Of a stretch of DNA of 64,000 nucleotides, positions 36,926-45,522 are shown in pieces. Under the pieces are notes generated by a model that saw nothing but the letters and a program-made list of their open reading frames with translations, was not told the DNA's origin and did no database searches. The translations under genes were made by a program, and so were the position numbers. This DNA comes from Shinella sp. WSJ-2. Its GTDB lineage: Bacteria; Pseudomonadota; Alphaproteobacteria; Rhizobiales; Rhizobiaceae. How positions within the stretch are numbered: position 1 is the first letter of the stretch; every line of letters begins with the position of its first letter. The stretch lies in contig NZ_QWBU01000006.1 in the NCBI RefSeq assembly GCF_003432075.1, positions 186,001 through 250,000 of the forward strand. Reading direction: 5' to 3'.

Positions 36926-36946
36926 GGCGGGAGCGTGTCTCCCGCC
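36926..36946 (+). other. Intercistronic hairpin after the second binding protein
   Basis: An 8-bp perfect stem (36926-36933 with 36939-36946) and a 5-nt loop follow the second binding-protein gene and precede the permease. No T-tract. It matches the position of the hairpin after the first copy. Confidence 0.6.
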
Positions 36947-36977
36947 GAACGACCCGGCTCCCGTGAGGATGATCGCC

Positions 36978-37970
36978 ATGTCCCAACCAAAGCAGACGGC
37001 CACGCCGTCGTCGGCGCCGATGGAGAGACCGCCTCTTCTGAAGCGCATCAATCTCCAGCAATACGTCGTCTATCTCGGCTTCCTGGCGATCTTCCTGTTC
37101 TTTGCCATCGTGCTGCGCGACAGCGGCTTCCTGACGGTGCGCAACCTCTCCAATATCGTCCTGCAGACCGCGCCGGCGACGATCATGGCGATCGGCCTCG
37201 TCTTCGTGCTTTCGGCGGGCGAGATCGACCTTTCCATCGGCTCCATCGTCGCTGTCTCGGCGCTTGCCGCCGCCGTCACCATCAATGCCTATGGCATGGC
37301 GGCCGGTGTCGTCGTCGGGCTCGGTGCCGGCCTTGCGATCGGCCTCGTCAACGGCGTGCTCGTTGCCTATGTGCGCCTGCCGTCCTTCCTGGTGACGCTG
37401 GCCACGATGGGGCTCTTTGCCGGCGTGGCACGCTCGCTGACGGACCTGCGGTCCATCCCCGTTACCGACAGCGCCTTCACCGGTTTCTTCGGCTCCGGCG
37501 CGCTGCTCGGCATTCCGTCGCTCGTCTGGTGGACGGCCATCGCCATCCTGATCGGCCATATCGTGTATCGCGAAACCCGTTTCGGCGCCCATGTGCTGGC
37601 GACCGGCGACAACAACCGCGCGGCCAGCGTCTCCGGTATCAGCGTGCCGCGCATCCGCCTTGCCGTCATGATGCTCTCGGGCGGTCTCGCGGCCCTTGCC
37701 GGCCTGCTCTATGCCGGCCGCCTGCAGGCGGCGAAATACACGCTTGGTGAAACCGACCTGATGACGGTCATTGCCGCTGTCATCGTCGGCGGCACGCTGC
37801 TCAATGGTGGCAAGGGCTCGGTCGTCGGCGCGCTCGTCGGCTCGCTGATGATGGGCATGCTCAACAACGGCCTCATCCTGATGGGCCTGTCCGTTTCCGA
37901 CCAGATGATCGTTCGCGGTCTCATCATTCTCGCCGCAGTCGCCGTATCGCTGCGCGAAAAAGCCCGCTGA
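36978..37970 (+). CDS. Sugar ABC transporter permease (RbsC-like)
   Basis: A 330-residue permease of the BPD_transp_2 family with about nine membrane helices and the motifs LSAGEIDLSIGSIVAVSA and VGGTLLNGGKGSVVGALVG. ATG 36978 has GAGGA about 11 nt upstream; GTG 36963 is in frame but less likely. It would act as a homodimer with the ATPase encoded at 39188. Confidence 0.82.
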   Translation: MSQPKQTATPSSAPMERPPLLKRINLQQYVVYLGFLAIFLFFAIVLRDSGFLTVRNLSNIVLQTAPATIMAIGLVFVLSAGEIDLSIGSIVAVSALAAAVTINAYGMAAGVVVGLGAGLAIGLVNGVLVAYVRLPSFLVTLATMGLFAGVARSLTDLRSIPVTDSAFTGFFGSGALLGIPSLVWWTAIAILIGHIVYRETRFGAHVLATGDNNRAASVSGISVPRIRLAVMMLSGGLAALAGLLYAGRLQAAKYTLGETDLMTVIAAVIVGGTLLNGGKGSVVGALVGSLMMGMLNNGLILMGLSVSDQMIVRGLIILAAVAVSLREKAR

Positions 37971-37981
37971 AGGAGGATTTC

Positions 37982-39181
37982 ATGTTTCTCGACGTTCTGC
38001 GCCGCCGCAACCCCGCCTTCATCGAAGCCGCCATGGCGCTGCACCAGCAGGGCCTGATCCCCGCCAATGCCTATGTGCTCGATCTCGATGCCGTCGAGGC
38101 CAATGCCCGCGTGATCAAGGTCGAGGCCGATAAACACGGCCTGAAAACCTTCGCCATGACCAAGCAGGTCGGTCGCGCGAGTTCCTTCTGTGCCGCCGTA
38201 CAGCGCGGTGGCATCGACCGCGCCGTCGCCGTCGACATGGCCTGCGCCCGGGCAACGCACAAGGCGGGTCTCAAGGTCGGCCATCTCGGCCATCTCCAGC
38301 AGGTCGCCCGCCATGAAGCGAAGGCGGCGGCAGATCGCTTCCGGCCGGATTACTGGACCGTCTTCAACGACACGAAGGCTGAGGAAGCCGCTGCCGGTGC
38401 AAAAGCCGCCGGCTACGTGCAGAACCTGCTCGCGCGCATCCGCGCCGAGGGCGACACCTTCTATCGCGGCCATGAGGGCGGCTTCGACGCTTCCGATGTC
38501 GCCGCCGTTGCCGACCGTCTCGATGCGGTGGAGGGCGGCCGCTTTGCCGGTATCACCACCTTCCCGGCGCTGCTCTTCGACCATGCCAGCCGTAAGGTCC
38601 TGCCGACGCCCAACCTTGCAACGCTGACCAAGGCTGCGGAGGCGCTGGCCAAGGCCGGCCGCCGCGATATCGAGGTGAATGCCCCGGGCACGACCTCGTC
38701 AGTGCTGCTTTCCGCGCTTGCCGAGGCCGGCGCCACGCAATGCGAGCCGGGCAATGGCCTGCACGGCACGACGGCGCTGCATGTTATGGAAGACCTGCCG
38801 GAACGGCCGGCCGTGCTCTACCTCACAGAGGTCTCGCACCTTTCGGGCGGCAAGGCCTATTGTTTCGGCGGCGGCTTCTATATCGACCCGATCTTCCCGG
38901 ATTATGACGTGAAGGCGATCGTCGGCCGCGAGCCGACCGTTTCGACAGGCGCACTGCGCAGCGTCGAGGTGCCGCCGCCTTCGGCCATCGATTATTACGC
39001 GATGATCGATGCCGCAGGCCCCGCGGCGCCGCAGCCCGGCGACACCGCCGTCTTCGGCTTCCGCGGGCAGGCCTTCGTCACGCGTGCGTTCGTCGTTGGC
39101 GTCTCCGGCATCTCGAAGGGAGCGCCGAAAGTCGAGACCACTGAAAACAGTTTTGGCGAAACTGCCGCCTGGCCGGTTTAG
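37982..39181 (+). CDS. yhfX: YhfX-like PLP-dependent fold-type III enzyme
   Basis: A 399-residue alanine-racemase-like protein matching E. coli YhfX over its length: NPAFIEAAMALHQQG near the start, the PLP lysine in FAMTKQVGR (Lys61), FPALLFDHASRKVLPTPNL, LTEVSHLSGGKAYCFGGGFY and a C-terminal PKVETTENS. YhfX-type proteins lack the usual racemase C-terminal domain; their substrate is unknown. Its location between the permease and the ATPase of an importer links it to metabolism of the imported compound, perhaps racemisation of an amino-acid part. RBS AAGGAGG upstream. Confidence 0.8.
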   Translation: MFLDVLRRRNPAFIEAAMALHQQGLIPANAYVLDLDAVEANARVIKVEADKHGLKTFAMTKQVGRASSFCAAVQRGGIDRAVAVDMACARATHKAGLKVGHLGHLQQVARHEAKAAADRFRPDYWTVFNDTKAEEAAAGAKAAGYVQNLLARIRAEGDTFYRGHEGGFDASDVAAVADRLDAVEGGRFAGITTFPALLFDHASRKVLPTPNLATLTKAAEALAKAGRRDIEVNAPGTTSSVLLSALAEAGATQCEPGNGLHGTTALHVMEDLPERPAVLYLTEVSHLSGGKAYCFGGGFYIDPIFPDYDVKAIVGREPTVSTGALRSVEVPPPSAIDYYAMIDAAGPAAPQPGDTAVFGFRGQAFVTRAFVVGVSGISKGAPKVETTENSFGETAAWPV

Positions 39182-39187
39182 GAGAGA

Positions 39188-39934
<747 letters not shown>

Positions 39935-39947
39935 GGCCCGTTTGATG

Positions 39948-39972
39948 CCTGCTGCCACTTTCTGGCGGCAGG
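39948..39972. promoter_or_regulatory. Inverted repeat, candidate operator of the WYL regulator
   Basis: CCTGCTGCCA (39948-39957) and TGGCGGCAGG (39963-39972) form an inverted repeat. Its reverse strand reads nearly the same as the dyad upstream of the VOC gene (16 of 19 core positions agree). A TATAGA candidate -10 sits at 39980-39985, right before the regulator gene. It may double as a hairpin at the end of the preceding operon. Confidence 0.55.
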
Positions 39973-39993
39973 CCTCTTCTATAGACTGGCGCC

Positions 39994-40689
39994 ATGTCCC
40001 GATCCGAGCGCCTTTTCGATCTCCTGCAAGCCCTGCGTCGCCATCGCCGGCCGGTCAGCGGCAAGGCGCTGGCGGAGGAGACGGGGGTGAGCCTGCGCAC
40101 CCTCTACCGCGATATTGCCAGCCTCCAGACACAGGGCGCCGATATCGAGGGAGAGCCGGGTGTGGGCTATGTGCTGAAGCCTGGCTTCCTCCTGCCGCCG
40201 TTGATGTTTTCCGCCGAGGAGATCGAGGCGCTGGTGCTCGGCACCCGCTGGGTTGCCGACCGGGCGGACAGCCATCTGAGCGGTGCCGCGCGCAATGCGC
40301 TGGCAAGGATCGCCGCCGTGCTGCCGGCCGACCTGCGCAATGAATTGGATACGTCGCCGCTTCTGGTCGGGCCGGGCGCAAAACTGCCCGCCGACAGCAT
40401 CGATATCGCGCTGCTGCGCACGGCGATCCGCATGGAGCGCAAGCTTGCGATCACCTATCGTAGCGGCTCCGGCGAAGCTTCGGCCCGCACCATCTGGCCC
40501 TTCGCACTCTCCTTCTTCGATCACGTCCGGGTGGTCATCGGCTGGTGCGAATTGCGCGAGAGTTTTCGCCATTTCCGAACCGACCGGATCGAAACGGCTG
40601 CGGTGCTGGATATCCGGTATCCGAGGCGGCGGCAGGCCATGCTTCGGGCATGGCGCGAGGCCGAGGGGATTCCGCTGCGTGGCGCATGA
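39994..40689 (+). CDS. YafY-type WYL-domain transcriptional regulator
   Basis: A 231-residue regulator. The N-terminal HTH_11-type winged helix (SGKALAEETGVSLRTLYRDIASLQ) is followed by the WYL domain (ERKLAITYRSGSGEASARTIWPFAL, residues about 145-175). WYL proteins bind nucleotides or other small ligands and commonly control neighbouring VOC genes. The ATG lies about 9 nt after TATAGA, implying a very short or absent leader. Matching palindromes precede both this gene and the downstream VOC gene, pointing to joint autoregulation. Confidence 0.85.
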   Translation: MSRSERLFDLLQALRRHRRPVSGKALAEETGVSLRTLYRDIASLQTQGADIEGEPGVGYVLKPGFLLPPLMFSAEEIEALVLGTRWVADRADSHLSGAARNALARIAAVLPADLRNELDTSPLLVGPGAKLPADSIDIALLRTAIRMERKLAITYRSGSGEASARTIWPFALSFFDHVRVVIGWCELRESFRHFRTDRIETAAVLDIRYPRRRQAMLRAWREAEGIPLRGA

Positions 40690-40711
40690 TGCTGCCAGAA
40701 ACTGACAGCAT
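40689..40711. promoter_or_regulatory. Palindromic operator upstream of the VOC gene
   Basis: ATGCTGCCAG (40689-40698) and CTGACAGCAT (40702-40711) form a dyad with one mismatch. Compared with the element at 39948-39972 read on the other strand, 16 of 19 core positions match. It sits just after the WYL gene and about 43 bp before the VOC start. Confidence 0.6.
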
Positions 40712-40754
40712 GCGGTGTTAGCTTTCTCCTATCCAACCAAGACAGGAGAGCACC

Positions 40755-41123
40755 ATGTCCAACAGCATTCTTCTCTACGTAAAGGACGCGGCCGCGAGCG
40801 GTCGCTACTATGAACGCATCCTCGGCCAGAAGCCGGTCGAGGCGAGCCCGACCTTCGTCATCTTCGTCCTGAAATCCGGTCTCGGCCTCGGCCTGTGGGG
40901 GCGCGATGGTGTCGAGCCGGCACCCTCGGTTCCGGGCGGTGGATCGGAAATCGGCTTCAAGGTCGACAGCGCGGCTGAGGTCGATCAATGGCATGCCGAA
41001 TGGCGCGCCAACGGCGCCGCCATCCTGATGCCGCCGACGGAGCTGGATTTCGGCCGCAGCTTCGTCGCCGCCGATCCCGACGGACATCGCCTGCGCGTCT
41101 ACACCGTCACGGATGGAGGCTGA
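40755..41123 (+). CDS. VOC-family protein (glyoxalase/bleomycin-resistance fold)
   Basis: A 122-residue VOC-fold protein: SILLYVKDAAASGRYYERILG begins the first beta-alpha-beta-beta-beta module and GRSFVAADPDGHRLRVYT closes the second. The small size fits a homodimeric enzyme or binding protein. Downstream of the YafY-like regulator in a conserved rhizobial pairing. RBS CAGGAGAGC upstream. Substrate unknown. Confidence 0.82.
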   Translation: MSNSILLYVKDAAASGRYYERILGQKPVEASPTFVIFVLKSGLGLGLWGRDGVEPAPSVPGGGSEIGFKVDSAAEVDQWHAEWRANGAAILMPPTELDFGRSFVAADPDGHRLRVYTVTDGG

Positions 41124-41126
41124 GCC

Positions 41127-41546
41127 ATGGCGCGCGCCTGGATTGCCGTCGCTTCGGCCGAACATGTGCGCATCGGGCGCGCGCAGGGCTTCATGCAGGT
41201 CTGTCACGGCAGAGGAGGCCCGCTGCGGCGGACCGCCGCCGGCGACACCGTCATCTATTATTCGCCCGCGGAAACCATGCGCGGCAAGGACCGCCTGCAG
41301 GCCTTCACAGCGATCGGCACCATTGTCGACCGCGTGCCCTATCAATTGCAAATGGCGCCTGGCTTCCTGCCCTGGCGGCGGGATGTCGAATGGTGGCCTG
41401 CCACGGAGGCGCCAATCCGCCCGCTTCTCGATCAGCTCGCCTTCACGCGGGCTGGAAACTGGGGCTACCAGCTGCGTTTCGGCGTCTTCACCATCGAGCC
41501 GGAAGATGCGGCGCGGATCGCTGCGGCCATGCGGAACGGCCTTTGA
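41127..41546 (+). CDS. EVE-domain protein (UPF0310)
   Basis: A 139-residue protein of the EVE/UPF0310 family: [25 protein letters not shown] at the start, [11 protein letters not shown] and [20 protein letters not shown] domains have a PUA-like fold and bind modified nucleobases in RNA or DNA. It begins 3 bp after the VOC stop, so it is co-transcribed with it. The functional link to the VOC protein is not known. Confidence 0.8.
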   Translation: MARAWIAVASAEHVRIGRAQGFMQVCHGRGGPLRRTAAGDTVIYYSPAETMRGKDRLQAFTAIGTIVDRVPYQLQMAPGFLPWRRDVEWWPATEAPIRPLLDQLAFTRAGNWGYQLRFGVFTIEPEDAARIAAAMRNGL

Positions 41547-41612
41547 GGATGTGGTTTCGATAGTTGTTTTCTATCAAGTCATACGAACCATCCCCTTGAT
41601 ACGCTGCGCCGG

Positions 41613-43925
41613 ATGACAAATACAGGAGGCATGAACACACCTTTTATCGGAAAGAAGTCCTCTGCGGCCGGCGGCTGGGGGGCGTTGAAGAGTTGTGGCA
41701 AACAGCTTCTGCAAAGCGGCATGCCGCTCTCCGGCGCGCGCACCCTGCTCAAGGCCAACCAGCCCGATGGCTTCGATTGCCCCGGTTGCGCTTGGGGCGA
41801 TCCGGAACACGGCTCCTCCTTCGAATTCTGCGAGAACGGCGTGAAGGCCGTCGCCTGGGAGGCGACGGAAAAGCGCGCCTCACCGGCCTTCTTCGCTGCG
41901 CACACCGTGTCGGAGCTGCGCAAGCTGACGGACTACGAGCTGGAGCTGCACGGCCGCCTGACCCATCCGATGCGTTACGATGCGGCCAGCGACAGATACC
42001 TGCCCGTAGCCTGGGCGGACGCCTTCGCCGAGATCGGCGGGATTCTCAAGGGCCTCGACAATCCTGATCGTGCCGAGTTCTACACTTCCGGCCGCGCCAG
42101 CAACGAGGCGGCCTATCTCTATCAGCTCTTCGTGCGGCTCTACGGCACCAACAATTTCCCGGATTGCTCGAACATGTGCCACGAGGCGAGCGGCGTGGGC
42201 CTGCGCCAGTCGGTCGGCGTCGGCAAGGGCACGGTGCTGCTGGAGGATTTCGAGGAGGCGGACGCGATCTTCGTGATCGGCCAGAACCCCGGCACCAACC
42301 ATCCGCGCATGCTGGGCGACTTGCGTCGCGCGGCCCTGCGCGGTGCGCGCATCGTCGTGTTCAATCCCATCCGCGAGCGCGGACTGGAGCGCTTCTCCGA
42401 TCCGCAGGACAAGATCGAGATGCTGCGCGGCGGTTCGACGGATATCGCCAGCCACTATTTCCAGCCGCAGCTCGGCGGTGACATGGCGGCGATGCGCGGC
42501 ATGGCCAAGGCGGTGTTCGCCGCCGAAGAGGCTGCCGTTGCGATGGGCCTGCCGCCCGTGCTCGATCATGCCTTCCTCGCTGAGCATTGCGCAGGCTTCG
42601 ACGATTACCGCGCCGCCGTCGCAGCGACGGACTGGGCAGCGATCGAGGACCAGTCCGGCCTGACCCGCGCGGAGATCGAGCGGGCGGCGGATGTCTATAT
42701 GACCGCAGAACGCGTCATCTGCACCTGGGCAATGGGCGTTACCCAGCATCTGCATTCCGTGGCGACGATCCGCGAGATCACCAATTTCATGCTGCTGCGC
42801 GGCAATATCGGCAGGCCGGGCGCCGGTCTCTGCCCGGTGCGCGGCCATTCCAATGTGCAGGGTGATCGCACTGTCGGCATCAACGAGAAGCCGCCGGTCG
42901 ATTTTCTCGACGCGCTGGAAAACCATTTCGGTACCGCCATGCCGCGCAAGGACGGGCACAATGTACTCGCCGCGATCGGCGCGATGCTGGATGGCTCGGC
43001 TAAGGCCTTCATCGGGCTCGGCGGCAATTTTGCCCGCGCGACGCCGGATAGCGCGCTGGTCGAACAGGCGCTGCGCCGGTTGAAGCTGACGGTAAACATC
43101 GCCACCAAGCCGAACCATTCGCATCTGATGCCGGGCGAGGTCTCCTTCATCCTGCCCTGCCTCGGGCGCACGGAGATGGACCTCAATTCGGCCGGCACGT
43201 CGCAGCTCATCAGCGTCGAGGATTCCATGAGCATGGTGCACGGTTCCGCCGGCATCAACCGCCCGGCCTCGCCGCATCTGCTGTCGGAGGTCGCCATCAT
43301 AGCCGGCATTGCGGCAGCGACCGTCGGCAACGGCACGGTCGACTGGGCGGCGCTTGCCGACGATTACGACCGCATCCGCGACCATATCGAGGCGACCATT
43401 CCGGGCTTCGAGGATTTCAACAAGCGCCTGCGCAAGCCGCGCGGTTTCCATCTGCGCAACAGCGCGGCGAACCGGGAATGGGATACGCCGGAGGGCAAGG
43501 CGGCCTTCTTTTCCGGCCCGCTTCCGCAGGAAACGGTCCATCAGAGGGCCAAGCGCGGCGGCGGGCGTTTCGTGCTCCAGACCTTCCGCTCGCACGACCA
43601 GTACAACACCACCGTCTACGGCCTCGACGACCGCTATCGCGGCGTCTATGGCGAGCGGCAGGTGGTCTTCATCCATCCCGAGGATCTGAAGGCGCTTGGC
43701 GCTGCGGCGGGCGAGCGGATGGATATCGTCGGCGACCATAACGATGGCATCGAGCGCATCGCTCCCGATTTCCGCTTCGTGCCCTACGATATCCCGCGCG
43801 GCAGCATCGCTGGGTATTATCCCGAGCTCAATGTGCTGGTGCCGCTCGGCAGCGCCGGGGAGGAGAGCGATACGCCGACCTCCAAATCGATCATGGTGAC
43901 CTTCCGCAAGCGCGAGGCTGCGTGA
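41613..43925 (+). CDS. FdhF/YdeP-family molybdopterin oxidoreductase
   Basis: A 770-residue oxidoreductase of the YdeP branch of formate-dehydrogenase-like enzymes: KSSAAGGWGALKSCGKQLL near the N-terminus, FDCPGCAWGDP, the molybdopterin-binding region with SNMCHEASGVGLRQSVG and RGNIGRPGAGLCPVRGHSNVQGDRT, and the C-terminal MopB_CT-like domain QTFRSHDQYNTTVYG. E. coli YdeP is linked to acid resistance; its substrate is unknown. The start may be ATG 41613 or ATG 41631 (AGGAGG sits immediately before the latter). Overlaps the next small gene by 4 bp. Confidence 0.85.
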   Translation: MTNTGGMNTPFIGKKSSAAGGWGALKSCGKQLLQSGMPLSGARTLLKANQPDGFDCPGCAWGDPEHGSSFEFCENGVKAVAWEATEKRASPAFFAAHTVSELRKLTDYELELHGRLTHPMRYDAASDRYLPVAWADAFAEIGGILKGLDNPDRAEFYTSGRASNEAAYLYQLFVRLYGTNNFPDCSNMCHEASGVGLRQSVGVGKGTVLLEDFEEADAIFVIGQNPGTNHPRMLGDLRRAALRGARIVVFNPIRERGLERFSDPQDKIEMLRGGSTDIASHYFQPQLGGDMAAMRGMAKAVFAAEEAAVAMGLPPVLDHAFLAEHCAGFDDYRAAVAATDWAAIEDQSGLTRAEIERAADVYMTAERVICTWAMGVTQHLHSVATIREITNFMLLRGNIGRPGAGLCPVRGHSNVQGDRTVGINEKPPVDFLDALENHFGTAMPRKDGHNVLAAIGAMLDGSAKAFIGLGGNFARATPDSALVEQALRRLKLTVNIATKPNHSHLMPGEVSFILPCLGRTEMDLNSAGTSQLISVEDSMSMVHGSAGINRPASPHLLSEVAIIAGIAAATVGNGTVDWAALADDYDRIRDHIEATIPGFEDFNKRLRKPRGFHLRNSAANREWDTPEGKAAFFSGPLPQETVHQRAKRGGGRFVLQTFRSHDQYNTTVYGLDDRYRGVYGERQVVFIHPEDLKALGAAAGERMDIVGDHNDGIERIAPDFRFVPYDIPRGSIAGYYPELNVLVPLGSAGEESDTPTSKSIMVTFRKREAA

Positions 43926-44230
43926 ACGGGGAAACATCCGAAACCGAGCGCTTCATGGCGCTCGTCGCACGGCTTCAGGCGGACGATCCGCTTCTGACGC
44001 CGATCCAGGCGGGACTGGTCGTGGCCGCCTATCTCGGCACTGCCGGCGACAGCCGCACCTTTGCCCGCCTGCTCGGCCTTGCCCATGCGCTGGTGCTGCG
44101 GGAACTCACGGCCCTTGTTGCCCGAAATCTCCTGCGCGTGACGAAGCGCGACGGGCGCACGATGCGCAGCCATTTCGTGCCGGGTGGTGCGGCTGCCCGA
44201 TACGCCGCGCTTTTCCAGTCTGACACATGA
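43922..44230 (+). CDS. Small hypothetical protein, possible winged-helix fold
   Basis: A 102-residue protein starting with GTG 43922, overlapping the YdeP-like stop by 4 bp. It is rich in Leu and Ala, with helices LTPIQAGLVVAAYLG, FARLLGLAHALVLRELTALVARN and a beta-wing-like RVTKRDGRTMRSHF. This pattern suits a winged helix-turn-helix, but I do not recognise the family. Coupling to the oxidoreductase suggests a regulatory or maturation role. Confidence 0.6.
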   Translation: MNGETSETERFMALVARLQADDPLLTPIQAGLVVAAYLGTAGDSRTFARLLGLAHALVLRELTALVARNLLRVTKRDGRTMRSHFVPGGAAARYAALFQSDT

Positions 44231-44452
44231 TCTGATCGGCGATTGCGGCAAGGCGCTCGCGTATTGCAAAAACTATTTGACTAACCATTCAGTTTGTTTT
44301 CTTCTGATGCCAGCGCTTTTCTAGGGAGGGAAAGCGGAGCGCGGCAAGCCATGACGTCGACGGTTGTTTCCAGCCGGTGCGGTCCTGCCGCTCCGATGAG
44401 GACGGCTGTCCTGACGGCAGGCCCTCGAACCGTCCAACAGAAGGAGTATTTC

Positions 44453-45484
44453 ATGCGCCTGCTCTTGACTGCCACCGTATCGATCCTCACGCTTCTGCCG
44501 CTTGCGCCGGCCGAAGCATCCGGGATTTTGAACATCTACAACTGGGGCGAATATACAAATCCCGAGCTCATCAAGAAGTTCGAGAAGGCCTATGACGTCA
44601 AGGTGACGCTCACCGACTTCGATTCCAACGATACGGCAATCGCCAAGGCCCGGCAGGGCGGCAACGAATTCGATATCGTCGTGCCGTCCTCGACCTTTGT
44701 GAAGATCTGGATCGACGAGGGCCTGCTTCTGGAATCGCGCCCCGACCAGATGGAGAATTTCAAGAATATCGATCCTCGCTGGGTGAATGTCGGTTTCGAT
44801 CCGGGCCGGCGCTACACGGTGCCATGGCAATGGGGAACGACCGGCGTGATCGTCGATAAATCGGTCTATTCCGGTGATCCCAACACGTCCTCTATCTTTC
44901 TCGATCCGCCTGCGGAGCTTGTCGGCAAGATCAATGTAATCCCGGAAATGGGGGATATCCTCTCGCTTGCCATCTACCATGAAGGCGGTGCTGCCTGCAC
45001 GGCGGACAAAGCGATCCTGCGCAAGGTGCGCGACCGGCTGGCGGCAGCGCGCGACAAGTGGATCGCGCTCGATTATCCCAGCATCGAAAAATACACTGCC
45101 GGCGACTATGCGGCGGGCGTCAGTTGGGGTGGTGCGGCGATGCGCGTTCGGCTGAAGAGCGACCGCTTCGTCTATGGTTATCCGAAAGAAGGCTATCCGA
45201 TCTGGATGGACAATGTTGCGGTGCTGAAGACGGCGCCGAACGTTGAGAATGCCAAGCTGTTCCAGAACTTCATCATGGACCCGGAAAATGCCGCGCTGAT
45301 CTCCGCCTATGCGCGCTATGCCAATGGCATCAAAGGCTCTGAGAAATTCATGCCTGAGGAGATGCGCAACGCGCCGGAAATTGTCGTTCCCGAGGAATTC
45401 CTCGCCAAGGGTGTTTTCTCTCTTGCCTGCCCGCAGGAGGTCAACGACCTCTACATGAAGATCTGGACCCAGGTGTTGAAGTGA
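44453..45484 (+). CDS. Orphan polyamine-type ABC substrate-binding protein
   Basis: A 343-residue PotD/PotF-like binding protein. The signal peptide (LLTATVSILTLLPLAPAEAS) is followed by the family start ILNIYNWGEYTNPELIKKFEKAYDVKVT, then VPSSTFVKIWIDEGLL and PWQWGTTGVIVD. No permease or ATPase gene accompanies it here, so it is an orphan that may feed a transporter encoded elsewhere. RBS AAGGAGTATT upstream. The stop overlaps the frame of the following amidase gene region. A possible TTGACT-type promoter is at 44277. Confidence 0.82.
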   Translation: MRLLLTATVSILTLLPLAPAEASGILNIYNWGEYTNPELIKKFEKAYDVKVTLTDFDSNDTAIAKARQGGNEFDIVVPSSTFVKIWIDEGLLLESRPDQMENFKNIDPRWVNVGFDPGRRYTVPWQWGTTGVIVDKSVYSGDPNTSSIFLDPPAELVGKINVIPEMGDILSLAIYHEGGAACTADKAILRKVRDRLAAARDKWIALDYPSIEKYTAGDYAAGVSWGGAAMRVRLKSDRFVYGYPKEGYPIWMDNVAVLKTAPNVENAKLFQNFIMDPENAALISAYARYANGIKGSEKFMPEEMRNAPEIVVPEEFLAKGVFSLACPQEVNDLYMKIWTQVLK

Positions 45485-45522
45485 TGCGCCCGGCCCACAA
45501 AACCGACACACCGGAGTCCTCT

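Noticed and set aside
39948-39972. Reading the inverted repeat after the FrcA-like ATPase solely as a terminator
   Set aside because: There is no T-tract, and its core matches the dyad upstream of the VOC gene, so an operator role is better supported.
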